DNA of 8,201 bases from Phycisphaerae bacterium (lineage in GTDB: Bacteria > Planctomycetota > Phycisphaerae > UBA1845 > UTPLA1), in the NCBI GenBank assembly GCA_029259995.1, contig JAJDEC010000650.1:1-8201 (forward strand). The letters run 5' to 3'. This document shows, piece after piece, positions 1-6,216 of this stretch. The notes beneath the pieces were generated by a model. It did not search any database and was not told the DNA's origin. It was given only the letters and a program-made list of their open reading frames with translations. The stretch's first letter is position 1. Every line of letters starts with the position of its first letter. Position numbers and translations under genes: made by a program.

Positions 1-710
1 AGCAGGCCGAACAGATAGGAATTGACACTGATTCCGAGAATCGACGGACCGCGCAGGAAGTTGATGCTGTGCGATTCAAAGGGCTCCTGCCTGAGCCATT
101 GGGCGCGTGCCAGCGAGACGCGCTCGCCGATGCCCAACGTCGGAAACGCCATCCGCTCAATGACGACATCCGACTGCGCGTCGGCAAACTGGAATCCGAT
201 TCGATGAAGCTCGGCGGGCGGAACTGTCAGAGAAAATCGCACAATCGTCGGCGTCGGGCCCAGGCGGGCCTGCGTGCGTTCGAATTGATAGCCTGCCTGC
301 TCACCGTCGTCGCGCTTCTCTTTCAATTGCCAGAGAAACACGACGGACTGATCCGACGATGTCCCGGCGTCCGGCAAGGATGCCACGACTTCGACAATGC
401 GGCCGACGCTGTCATCGAGCGACAATGGCGGTGAGATCAGACTGACGGCCCGTCCCGGATTCTGGCGGGCCAGGCGCACGCCGTCTTCCGTGGTCCCCTT
501 CAACGCCGCGTTGATCTTCGCGCCTTCGAGATCCGTCAGCGTCTTCGTGGACCATTCCCAGGCATCCCCGCGTTCCACGAGAAGCAATCCGAAGATCATT
601 GCAAGGCCGATGACGATCAGCGCAAACGCCGCAACGAAGGCTGCGACGCGCGAACCTCCTCGCAAATCGCTGTTCGTCGTCGCTCGACTGTTTCCGCCTG
701 AATTCGTCAT
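1..710 (-). CDS. Membrane-anchored protein of unknown function (3' end missing)
   Basis: I do not recognise this family. The frame is open from ATG at 710 to the window edge, giving 236 visible residues and no stop. Residues 1-20 are polar, and residues about 22-45 form one hydrophobic helix rich in Ala, Val, Ile and Leu, so it is probably an inner-membrane anchor. A soluble stretch (about 46-215) follows, with alternating hydrophobic and polar residues suggesting a beta-sandwich, for example around LHRIGFQFADAQSDVVIERM. The last visible residues (ILGISVNSYLFGLL) are hydrophobic again and could begin a second membrane segment, which would put the soluble domain in a periplasmic loop; this is inference. 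No good Shine-Dalgarno precedes the ATG; an in-frame TTG at 722 would add four residues. It lies 75 nt downstream of the S46 peptidase gene on the same strand and could be cotranscribed. That the gene is real is fairly sure; its function is not known. Confidence 0.72.
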   Translation of the reverse strand, partial: MTNSGGNSRATTNSDLRGGSRVAAFVAAFALIVIGLAMIFGLLLVERGDAWEWSTKTLTDLEGAKINAALKGTTEDGVRLARQNPGRAVSLISPPLSLDDSVGRIVEVVASLPDAGTSSDQSVVFLWQLKEKRDDGEQAGYQFERTQARLGPTPTIVRFSLTVPPAELHRIGFQFADAQSDVVIERMAFPTLGIGERVSLARAQWLRQEPFESHSINFLRGPSILGISVNSYLFGL

Positions 711-785
711 GCGTTCGTACAATGCCCGAAGTCTGTACTCTCGGCAACCGCCACGGCGTCGTGATCAAGACCGATCGGCGCGTCG

Positions 786-2879
786 CTATCGCGCAACGGC
801 CATGCGCGACGTCGAACCCGTCATTTCCTTCACGAGCGCTTCGGCGCCGTATAGCTTTCGCAACGCCTCGACAATCGCCCTCGCGTCGACGCCGACGGCC
901 CGCGCATGTCGATCGTCGAACTGGAAGTCCCAGACGAGACTCTCGATCGTGCCGTCGAAGACAATACCGATGAGATCGCCTTGCCGATTGAGCATGGGGC
1001 TGCCGGAGTTGCCGCCGATGATGTCGTTCGTCGTGATGAAGTTGTAAGGGATCGATTCGTCAAGCTTGCTGCGACCGTCCATCCAGCGCTTTGGCAGATC
1101 GAACGGCGGACGATGCTTGTGGGCCTCGGCGTGTTTGAACGCACCACCGATCGTCGTGAATGGTTCGACGCTTCTGCCGTCTTCGCGCTGGCCCTTAACA
1201 GTGCCATAGGCGAGGCGAAGTGTGAACGTCGCATCGGGATAGACGTTCTCGCCGTACTTCGTGAATCGCGCGTCGGCGATGTCGGCATAGGCTTCCGTCT
1301 CGACACTTTCGAACGTGTCCTCATAGCGCTTTCGGAGCGCGAGTCCGTGCTTGTCAAAATCGCGAACGAATTTGATCATCGAGTCATTGGACGCGTTGAT
1401 GGCTTCGAGGCCGCCTTCGTAAAGTCGCCGTCGTTCGGCCACATCGGCCAGCCGCGTCCCGCCGAGCAGCGCCGTCGCTCGCGTCGCGGCGTCGACACCG
1501 CCCAGGGCGTCGACCACGGCGGGATGATCCGCCCCAAGGATCCGCGCGAGCCGCATCAGTCCGTCCTGAAAGCGAACACGCTCCAGCTCCATATGGATGG
1601 GAGCGTCGGAAAACAGATCCAATTCGAGTGATGTGAGCGATGCATCGCGATATTCGGCGAGTCGATCCGAGTCCGGCTTGGCCCGTTCCTGTGCGGCGCG
1701 CACGAGCTTCATGGCCAGCGACTGTGTGCGACACAATCCCGTTCGTCGATTCTCGATCAGGAAATAGGCCGGATACCAGTCTTCGACTTCCTTGATGGCC
1801 GATTCGATGCGAGTCCACGGGTCTTCTTTTCCGTTCTTGCCGGTCCACACTTTGCGAAGCGATTCTTCCTCGCGGATTTTCTGGGCCATGATTCTGGCGT
1901 CCTGCAACCCCGTCAGCATGCCCGTGAATGCCTTGCGGCCGTTTTGTACATACAGAAGGTCTTCGCGAGCGATTCGATCCTCTTCCTCGCCGCGCGCAGC
2001 AAGTTGCAGCATGGCGACTTCGCGCTGGTAGTAACAGTTCAGGATAAGCGGCAGCCACGTGTCGCGCAGGAACTTGAGATGTGCAACTGTGTAAAGCCGA
2101 CGCGTCCGCCCCGGATGCCCGGAGATGAAGATCAGATCGTTTTCCCTGATGCCGGCTCTCGACCACTTGAAGTGATTCGGCGTCTCCGCCGGCTTGCCGT
2201 CTTCGTAGGCGCGGAAGAACGAGATGTCGAGGTTGTAGCGCGGGTACTCGAAGTTGTCGATGTCGCCGCCGAAGAATCCGATTGAGTCTTCCGGCGCCAT
2301 GACGAGTCGCACATCCGTGTATCGCTTGTAGAGATAGAGGTCGTAGCGTGCGCCGCGATACAGCGTGACGATCTGCGGCTTGAGGCCGGTTTCCGCCTGG
2401 GCCTCGCGCTCGATCGCCGACATTTCGGCCTGACGGGCCGACGCCGCATCGGCCGGCGACATGCCGTCCTTGACGGCAGCGTTGATGCGATCCGTAACAG
2501 GCCGAATCTCCATCAGGATGTTCAATTCCACATCGGGGCACTTGAGTTCTTCGGCGTGCGTCGCGGCATAGAATCCGTCGCGCATGTAGTTGTGCTCGGC
2601 CGAACTGAGATTCTGAATCGCATCCGCGCCGACATGATGGTTTGTCATGACCAGACCGTGCGGAGAGACGAACGAGGCGGATCCGCCATTGCCGAAACGG
2701 ACAGACGCTTTCTGAATCCGCTCGATCCACTCCGGCGTCGGTTCGAATCCGTATTTCTGCTTCAACTGCGATTCGGGCAGGTTGTTGAGCAACCACATGC
2801 CCTCATCCGCTTTCACGAGCGAGGGCGCCAGACACGTCAGGATGGCGAGTGTGACGAGCGAATTAATCCATCGATGCAT
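786..2879 (-). CDS. Secreted S46-family dipeptidyl-peptidase (DPP7-like)
   Basis: Peptidase family S46 serine exopeptidases remove dipeptides from peptide N-termini outside the cytoplasm. The protein has 697 residues, near the usual length of about 700-720. I chose ATG at 2879 over ATG at 2906 because AGGGGA sits 7 nt upstream and the start then opens a clean signal peptide: residues 1-24, hydrophobic core LVTLAILTCL, cleavage after VKA, mature end DEGMW, which is typical of the family. The chymotrypsin-like triad is inferred as His82 (TNHHV), Asp218 (LDISFF) and Ser625 (GGNSGSP). The family block FGGDIDNFEYPR is present. Gly643, 18 residues after the Ser (FDG), occupies the position that is Gly in DPP7 and Arg in the acid-specific DPP11, so non-acidic P1 residues are predicted. 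Oddity: Val replaces the usual Cys after the catalytic His. The middle (about 270-530) is the helical domain that caps the substrate. A role in peptide scavenging is inferred. Confidence 0.95.
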   Translation of the reverse strand: MHRWINSLVTLAILTCLAPSLVKADEGMWLLNNLPESQLKQKYGFEPTPEWIERIQKASVRFGNGGSASFVSPHGLVMTNHHVGADAIQNLSSAEHNYMRDGFYAATHAEELKCPDVELNILMEIRPVTDRINAAVKDGMSPADAASARQAEMSAIEREAQAETGLKPQIVTLYRGARYDLYLYKRYTDVRLVMAPEDSIGFFGGDIDNFEYPRYNLDISFFRAYEDGKPAETPNHFKWSRAGIRENDLIFISGHPGRTRRLYTVAHLKFLRDTWLPLILNCYYQREVAMLQLAARGEEEDRIAREDLLYVQNGRKAFTGMLTGLQDARIMAQKIREEESLRKVWTGKNGKEDPWTRIESAIKEVEDWYPAYFLIENRRTGLCRTQSLAMKLVRAAQERAKPDSDRLAEYRDASLTSLELDLFSDAPIHMELERVRFQDGLMRLARILGADHPAVVDALGGVDAATRATALLGGTRLADVAERRRLYEGGLEAINASNDSMIKFVRDFDKHGLALRKRYEDTFESVETEAYADIADARFTKYGENVYPDATFTLRLAYGTVKGQREDGRSVEPFTTIGGAFKHAEAHKHRPPFDLPKRWMDGRSKLDESIPYNFITTNDIIGGNSGSPMLNRQGDLIGIVFDGTIESLVWDFQFDDRHARAVGVDARAIVEALRKLYGAEALVKEMTGSTSRMAVAR

Positions 2880-2886
2880 TTCGAAT

Positions 2887-2892
2887 TCCCCT
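2887..2892 (-). promoter_or_regulatory. Shine-Dalgarno deciding the S46 peptidase start
   Basis: AGGGGA on the minus strand, 7 nt before the ATG at 2879. The upstream in-frame ATG at 2906 has no comparable site and would put nine extra polar residues in front of the signal peptide. Confidence 0.75.
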
Positions 2893-2914
2893 TTGGAAAG
2901 AGTCATTGGGTTCG

Positions 2915-3081
2915 TCAGCCGATTGCGGCGGCCGGATTCTACGACATTCCAGCCGATTCCTCACGCCGCCCGTGCTGTCGCACTGCGGCGACGTCAAGTT
3001 TGGCGAATTCGCAAGGAGAGTCCAGCAGATGGACCGGACCAAACACGTCCTATTTCCATCGATTTCGCCGCAATCGGCTGA
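2915..3081. repeat. Perfect 16-nt inverted repeat with 135-nt spacer (operator-like)
   Basis: The left arm at 2915-2930 reads TCAGCCGATTGCGGCG; the right arm at 3066-3081 is its exact reverse complement, CGCCGCAATCGGCTGA. The word CGCCGCAATCGGCTGA therefore reads outward toward each divergent gene, on the coding strand of each. A nine-base partial copy (CAGCCGATT) lies at 2950-2958 in the same orientation as the left arm, 34 nt away. A 16-nt perfect match in so short a region is unlikely by chance. Paired operators for a shared regulator are one reading; long-range pairing or remnants of a dispersed repeat are others. Confidence 0.6.
2936..2941 (-). promoter_or_regulatory. Candidate -10 box for the S46 peptidase gene
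   Basis: TAGAAT on the minus strand matches five of six bases of the sigma-70 TATAAT consensus. It is about 57 nt upstream of the start codon at 2879. The best -35 at 17-nt spacing is GTGAGG, only three matches, so this would be a weak or activated promoter, or none. The predicted transcript start (about 2929) would fall inside the left arm of the 16-nt inverted repeat. Confidence 0.3.
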
Positions 3082-3171
3082 TAATCCAATCCCGCAATCC
3101 CGTGAATCCCACGGCCGCGCCGTGTCGGTCGACCCCGTCCGCCCGGCGCGCGTAGGCTTTAGGTAAACACA

Positions 3172-3200
3172 CGGCGTGATTGCGCGAGGCAATCCCGTCG
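3172..3200 (+). promoter_or_regulatory. 5'-leader hairpin at the ribosome binding site of the small helical protein gene
   Basis: GATTGC (3178-3183) pairs with GCAATC (3189-3194) around a five-base loop GCGAG. After one mismatch (T3177/C3195) the stem continues with five more pairs, 3172-3176 with 3196-3200, including one G-U. The last paired base, G3200, is the first base of GGAG (3200-3203), the strongest Shine-Dalgarno-like word before ATG at 3217. The hairpin could affect translation initiation, but the 13-nt spacing from GGAG to ATG is long, so this is inference. Confidence 0.4.
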
Positions 3201-3216
3201 GAGTGAGACTTCTGTC

Positions 3217-3453
3217 ATGAATGATGCATCCGGCAATTTTGACTCGCGACTCGCTGACTTGCTCGCCAGGTTCAGCACGCTCTCCCCCGAGCAACAGGAG
3301 AAACTGCGACCGCTCGTGGAGGCGACGCGCGCCCGACAAGTCTCGCTGGAGGCCGATGTCGCCGCCGCCCATGACGCCCTCGCCGACTGGCGGATCGTCA
3401 CGAAGTACGCCATTTTTGCGAACGAAGCCGCGGCGCGCGAACGCAAGAACTGA
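3217..3453 (+). CDS. Small helical protein of unknown function (78 aa)
   Basis: ATG at 3217 to TGA at 3451-3453, 78 residues. The protein is almost wholly alpha-helical by composition, rich in Ala, Glu, Arg and Leu, with no signal peptide, membrane segment or cysteine. Residues about 8-32 (LADLLARF then LSPEQQEKLRPLVEATRAR) look like a helix-turn-helix pair; residues about 38-75 could form a coiled coil. The layout (LSPEQ start, a central ATRAR helix, then a K-Y-A-I-F element and a charged tail) resembles short conserved proteins I recall from Planctomycetota; this is from memory and unverified. Codons use G or C at most third positions, as in neighbouring genes. GGAG at 3200-3203 is 13 nt from the start and GAG at 3205-3207 is 9 nt away, so the Shine-Dalgarno is modest. 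It is the only confident plus-strand gene and ends 37 nt before the convergent membrane-protein gene. Confidence 0.72.
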   Translation: MNDASGNFDSRLADLLARFSTLSPEQQEKLRPLVEATRARQVSLEADVAAAHDALADWRIVTKYAIFANEAAARERKN

Positions 3454-3490
3454 CGCTCGAACGCAGTTCCATCCCCCACTCACAAACCCA

Positions 3491-4072
3491 TCAAGGCAAA
3501 TACGGCCGCATCTGCTCAATCGGCATCGTGTCGATCATCTCGATGCGAATCGCGCTGATGCGCCATTCGTCATTCGTGCGCGTCCATTCAATACGCCAAC
3601 GGCCGACATGCGACTCGCCTGTGCTTCCATCGCGTTTCACGGTCGCACTGACGCCAAGCGTCATCTCCGCCCTGTCGCCGTCAACGACGACGTCCCGACG
3701 CCGATAGCGCGTGTCATACACGTCGATCGTTCGCAACCAGTGATCCAGCGCTCTCAGAAACGAATCCCGATCAAGACCTTCGGACGCATAGTTCGATGCG
3801 ATCGATGCCGCGAGCACATTGGAATTCGGCGTCTCAACTGCCTGAATGAAGGCGTCCAGTCGATCCAGGATCCGTTCGCGCTGCGTGACGACGAGCGTCT
3901 GAACAGCAAACAGCACCATGATGAACAAGATCGTCACGGGAAGCAGGCGACGGCGCAACGTCTGCGATTCCAATCGCGGCCGCAGCAGAAGTACGATCGC
4001 AAACAGAAGGAATGAGAACAGACCGAGCTTCCACGTTGATTCGAGAAAAAGACTGGTCAGAAAATTGATCAT
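3491..4072 (-). CDS. Two-helix membrane protein with NTF2-like domain
   Basis: 193 residues from ATG at 4072; an in-frame TTG at 4087 would add five. Two hydrophobic segments, about 15-30 (LGLFSFLLFAIVLLL) and 43-63 (LLPVTILFIMVLFAV), are joined by an Arg-rich loop (RPRLESQTLRRR). By the positive-inside rule that loop is cytoplasmic, so both ends are outside. The rest (about 65-180) has the shape of an NTF2-like/SnoaL-type cone: an N-terminal helix (RERILDRLDAFIQAVE), a middle helix (DSFLRALDHWL), then beta-strands (RRDVVVDGDRAEMTLGV, GRWRIEWTRTNDEWRISAI). NTF2-like domains bind small ligands or act as enzymes; no catalytic residue stands out here. Function is unknown. It lies 119 nt downstream of dus on the same strand and converges on the small plus-strand gene, with no clear terminator between them. 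Confidence 0.8.
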   Translation of the reverse strand: MINFLTSLFLESTWKLGLFSFLLFAIVLLLRPRLESQTLRRRLLPVTILFIMVLFAVQTLVVTQRERILDRLDAFIQAVETPNSNVLAASIASNYASEGLDRDSFLRALDHWLRTIDVYDTRYRRRDVVVDGDRAEMTLGVSATVKRDGSTGESHVGRWRIEWTRTNDEWRISAIRIEMIDTMPIEQMRPYLP

Positions 4073-4129
4073 CGGCCCGATACCCAATTCGTGATTCGAC
4101 GCAATCGGTCTGTCGCCGATCGATCAGGA

Positions 4130-4198
4130 TCACTTCCTTGTGCCCGCTCGGCGCGGCGTGTATTCCATCCGCCAGTTGGCAAGAATGACGTTCAGCAT
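4130..4198 (-). CDS. Possible 22-residue ORF overlapping the dus stop
   Basis: On the minus strand the ATG at 4198 overlaps the dus stop (ATGCTGA). The frame then runs 22 codons: MLNVILANWR, then MEYTPRRAGTRK, then TGA at 4130-4132. Stop-start overlap is the usual geometry for translational coupling, and the peptide has a hydrophobic first half and a basic second half. No proper Shine-Dalgarno is needed for coupling and none is evident. It partly fills an otherwise empty 119-nt gap between dus and the membrane-protein gene. It could be a real small protein, a gene remnant or chance. I do not recognise it. Confidence 0.22.
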   Translation of the reverse strand: MLNVILANWRMEYTPRRAGTRK

Positions 4199-5253
4199 TC
4201 CAGCGTCGCCCCGGCCGCAACCAGCGCTTCCGGACGCAGCCGCCGTGTCACGGCGGGATAGTCGCCGTCCGGCGCGTACCAGCGATCGAGCATGGCCTGC
4301 ATCAATTCGGGCGATCGGACGGCAACAAAGGCCATCTTCACTTCGTCATACAACGGATGCATCTCCGCATACCTCACGCCGTACTTGCGAAACAGCACGC
4401 TGGCGCGCTCGGGGCCCCAGTGGTCGACCATCAAATCGAAGTGGCGCCGGATCGCGACGCCCTGTTCCGCAATCATCGGCGGCGCCGGTAGATCCTCACC
4501 TGCCCAAAGGGCCCGGCATTCGCGGAAGATGAACGGATTGCCGATGGCCCCTCGCGCAATCGACACGCCGTCGATACCCGTCTCGTCGAGCATGCGCCGG
4601 CAGTCGTCCGCCGAAAACAAGTCGCCGCTACCGAGGATTGTATGATTGCCCACGTGTCGCTTGACGCGTTCCAGAAACGGCCAATGGCTGGGCCCGACGT
4701 ATCGTTGCACGACCGTGCGGCCGTGGACGGTCACGGCCGAATACCCCAACTCGAAGGCGGCGTCCAGAATCGCAAAGAAGTTGCTCTCGGATTCGATCGA
4801 ATCGTCCATGCCTCGGCGCATCTTGAGCGTCAGCGGCGTTCTGCCCGCAACGCTGTCACGAACACTGCGAAGAATCTCAACGGCCGTCGGCGGATCGGAC
4901 AGAAGAAACCCCCCGCGGCAGCGACCGAGGACTTTCTTAACGGGGCAGCCGAAGTTCACGTCGATCGCGTCGTAGCCGAGTTCGACAAGCGTGCCCGCCG
5001 CCAGTGCGAATTGCGCCGGATCGGCGCCCATGAGTTGTCCCGCCACGGGATGCTCGTCGGGATGGACGGCGAGCATGCGCCGCATTTTCTTGCCGCCCTC
5101 GGCAACCATCTTGTCGAGAACGACTTCGTTAATGGTGTAGGGACAGCCGTATTCGCGCGCCAGGCGGCGCATCGGCAGATCGCTGTAACCCGACAAGGCC
5201 GCCTGCACCATGGGTGCGTCGAGAACGTGTTGACCGATCGTGAGTGACTTCAA
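4192..5253 (-). CDS. dus: tRNA-dihydrouridine synthase (Dus family)
   Basis: Dus enzymes use FMN and NADPH to reduce specific uridines in tRNA loops to dihydrouridine, in the cytoplasm. 353 residues, a normal family length. An N-terminal TIM barrel carries the family marks in order: APM at 13-15, NFGCPVKKV at 100-108 with Cys103 as the catalytic acid, the flavin/substrate Lys144 in LTLKMRRG, His177 in VTVHGRT, and the phosphate-binding GSGDLF at 208-213 and GAIGNPFIF at 235-243. The helical tRNA-binding domain covers about 255-345. The segment after the catalytic Cys (GRCRGGFLL) differs from the more usual G-A-G-x-x-L-L form. The subfamily is nearest DusB by motif, but I would not fix which uridine is modified. 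The start is TTG at 5253: a TGA lies in frame just upstream and the next Met is at residue 15, inside the conserved APM. It starts 16 nt after the hydrolase stop, so coupled translation is likely. Confidence 0.94.
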   Translation of the reverse strand: MKSLTIGQHVLDAPMVQAALSGYSDLPMRRLAREYGCPYTINEVVLDKMVAEGGKKMRRMLAVHPDEHPVAGQLMGADPAQFALAAGTLVELGYDAIDVNFGCPVKKVLGRCRGGFLLSDPPTAVEILRSVRDSVAGRTPLTLKMRRGMDDSIESESNFFAILDAAFELGYSAVTVHGRTVVQRYVGPSHWPFLERVKRHVGNHTILGSGDLFSADDCRRMLDETGIDGVSIARGAIGNPFIFRECRALWAGEDLPAPPMIAEQGVAIRRHFDLMVDHWGPERASVLFRKYGVRYAEMHPLYDEVKMAFVAVRSPELMQAMLDRWYAPDGDYPAVTRRLRPEALVAAGATLEC

Positions 5254-5269
5254 TCCGGATGCTCAATTC

Positions 5270-6160
5270 TCAGCCCGACTTGGGGCGCTTCTTCTCGCCT
5301 TTGCTTTTCTTCCCGGCGTCTTTCTTGATTCCCAGCACGCCGCGAGCGAATTTCTGCAGTCGCTCCTTCACATCGCCGCCATATTCGGCGTCGAACATGC
5401 GCGTGCCGTGGTTTTCCTGGCCGCCGGGATATTTCCGACCCTTGACGTTGTCGCTCTTTTCAGCCGCTTCGATCAACGACTCGACAGCACCGTATTCACC
5501 CTTGGGCGCGATCAGCAGCACTTTGGCCGTCGTGTCCTTCAGAATTTTCATGTGACTCGCGGAATCGATCCCCATGTAATTGGTGCCCGGCGACAGACAC
5601 GCAACGCCCATGACGTCGGATCGCCCGGAAGCGTATTGCAGACTGATACTGCAACCCACGCTTGCACCGATCAGAATCATCCGATTGACATCCACGTCGG
5701 GCTGGGCCGCAAGCCAATCCCGGGCGGCCGTCGTGTCGCGCGTCGCCGCGGCGAAATGTTCGGGATCCGGCCCTTCGTACTTCTTCTTTAATTCGAGCGA
5801 TTCGGGTTTCGTGCTTCCACCCGTTCCGCGAATGTCGTACGCAAGAACCGAAATCCCCAGTTCGTCGCGAAGCAGCGGAACCATCGGTTTCCAGCTCGAA
5901 CGCGTGGCGGGATACATGTGAATCAGGATGGCGACGGGCGATTTGTCATCGTCTTCGACCTTTGCCGGATACCAATCCGCCTCGATTGTGACGCCGTCCG
6001 CCGTTTCGAACGTAACGACACGATCCGTTGCGACGACCTTCTTCCTGGTCTTGGTTCCCGACAACGTGATCTGCGCGCGGGCGACTGACGCCGACGCGAC
6101 AATGAAAATCAGCGTCATCGCAGTCGTGATTCGGCTTTGAAACGAAAATCCGGCGTGCAT
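5270..6160 (-). CDS. Secreted alpha/beta hydrolase
   Basis: 296 residues from ATG at 6160, chosen over ATG at 6193 because GGGAGGA lies 8 nt upstream and the start then opens a signal peptide (residues 1-29, core TAMTLIFIVASASV, cleavage after ARA). The fold is alpha/beta hydrolase: an early strand with LIHMYP at 79-84 (oxyanion region, His81), AYDIRGTGGS at 107-116, the nucleophile elbow GASVG with Ser167, and a late His251 in ENHGTRMF. The acid is expected after the strand KVLLIAPKGEYGA, where the usual Asp appears as Glu222. The lysine-rich tail after about 278 (KKDAGKKSKGEKKRPKSG) is low-complexity. It resembles dienelactone-hydrolase or esterase-like secreted proteins; the substrate cannot be told. 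It lies 56 nt downstream of hslU and 16 nt upstream of dus, so it is probably in their transcription unit. Confidence 0.9.
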   Translation of the reverse strand: MHAGFSFQSRITTAMTLIFIVASASVARAQITLSGTKTRKKVVATDRVVTFETADGVTIEADWYPAKVEDDDKSPVAILIHMYPATRSSWKPMVPLLRDELGISVLAYDIRGTGGSTKPESLELKKKYEGPDPEHFAAATRDTTAARDWLAAQPDVDVNRMILIGASVGCSISLQYASGRSDVMGVACLSPGTNYMGIDSASHMKILKDTTAKVLLIAPKGEYGAVESLIEAAEKSDNVKGRKYPGGQENHGTRMFDAEYGGDVKERLQKFARGVLGIKKDAGKKSKGEKKRPKSG

Positions 6161-6168
6161 ATACCAAT

Positions 6169-6175
6169 TCCTCCC
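6169..6175 (-). promoter_or_regulatory. Strong Shine-Dalgarno deciding the hydrolase start
   Basis: GGGAGGA on the minus strand, 8 nt before ATG at 6160. It is the best ribosome binding site in the window and lies between that ATG and the rival upstream ATG at 6193, which rules against the longer form. Confidence 0.85.
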
Positions 6176-6216
6176 ATCGTGTTCAAATCGCAAGTTCCAG
6201 GAGACGAGGCGAATCG

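Larger units (their letters stand above)
2880..3216. other. Divergent intergenic region between the S46 peptidase and the small helical protein
   Basis: This 337-nt stretch is the only long gap without a gene. ORFs crossing it on either strand show no recognisable protein. It should hold the promoters of both flanking genes. It contains a perfect 16-nt inverted repeat (2915-2930 and 3066-3081), a third partial copy of that motif (2950-2958), hexamers resembling -10 boxes at 2936-2941 (minus) and 3080-3085 (plus), a minor 5-bp stem GTCGC/GCGAC at 2977-2992, and a longer hairpin at 3172-3200 just before the plus-strand gene. No convincing -35 box accompanies either -10-like hexamer. Confidence 0.6.

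Noticed and set aside
412..768. Minus-strand ORF of 118 codons
   Set aside because: Out-of-frame shadow of the left membrane-anchored gene, whose own frame has a clean membrane helix and stays open to the edge.
397..1047. Plus-strand ORF spanning the left membrane gene and peptidase end
   Set aside because: Antisense to two better-supported genes, with shadow-like composition.
906..1631. Plus-strand ORF of 241 codons
   Set aside because: Antisense to the S46 peptidase; long only because GC-rich codons rarely make stops on the opposite strand.
1384..2796. Long minus-strand ORF of 470 codons
   Set aside because: It lies wholly within the S46 peptidase gene in another frame, is Arg/Ser-rich and has no recognisable motif, while the peptidase frame has a full triad.
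3454..3490. Terminator between the convergent genes
   Set aside because: The 37-nt gap has no stem with a T-run on either strand.
2863..3519. Minus-strand ORF of 218 codons across the divergent region
   Set aside because: Antisense to the small helical gene and overlaps the peptidase start; no recognisable protein features.
3221..4015. Plus-strand ORF of 264 codons
   Set aside because: Overlaps the 78-residue gene in another frame and runs antisense through the NTF2-like gene; Arg/Pro/Ser-rich with no domain.
4642..5247. Plus-strand ORF of 201 codons
   Set aside because: Antisense shadow of dus.
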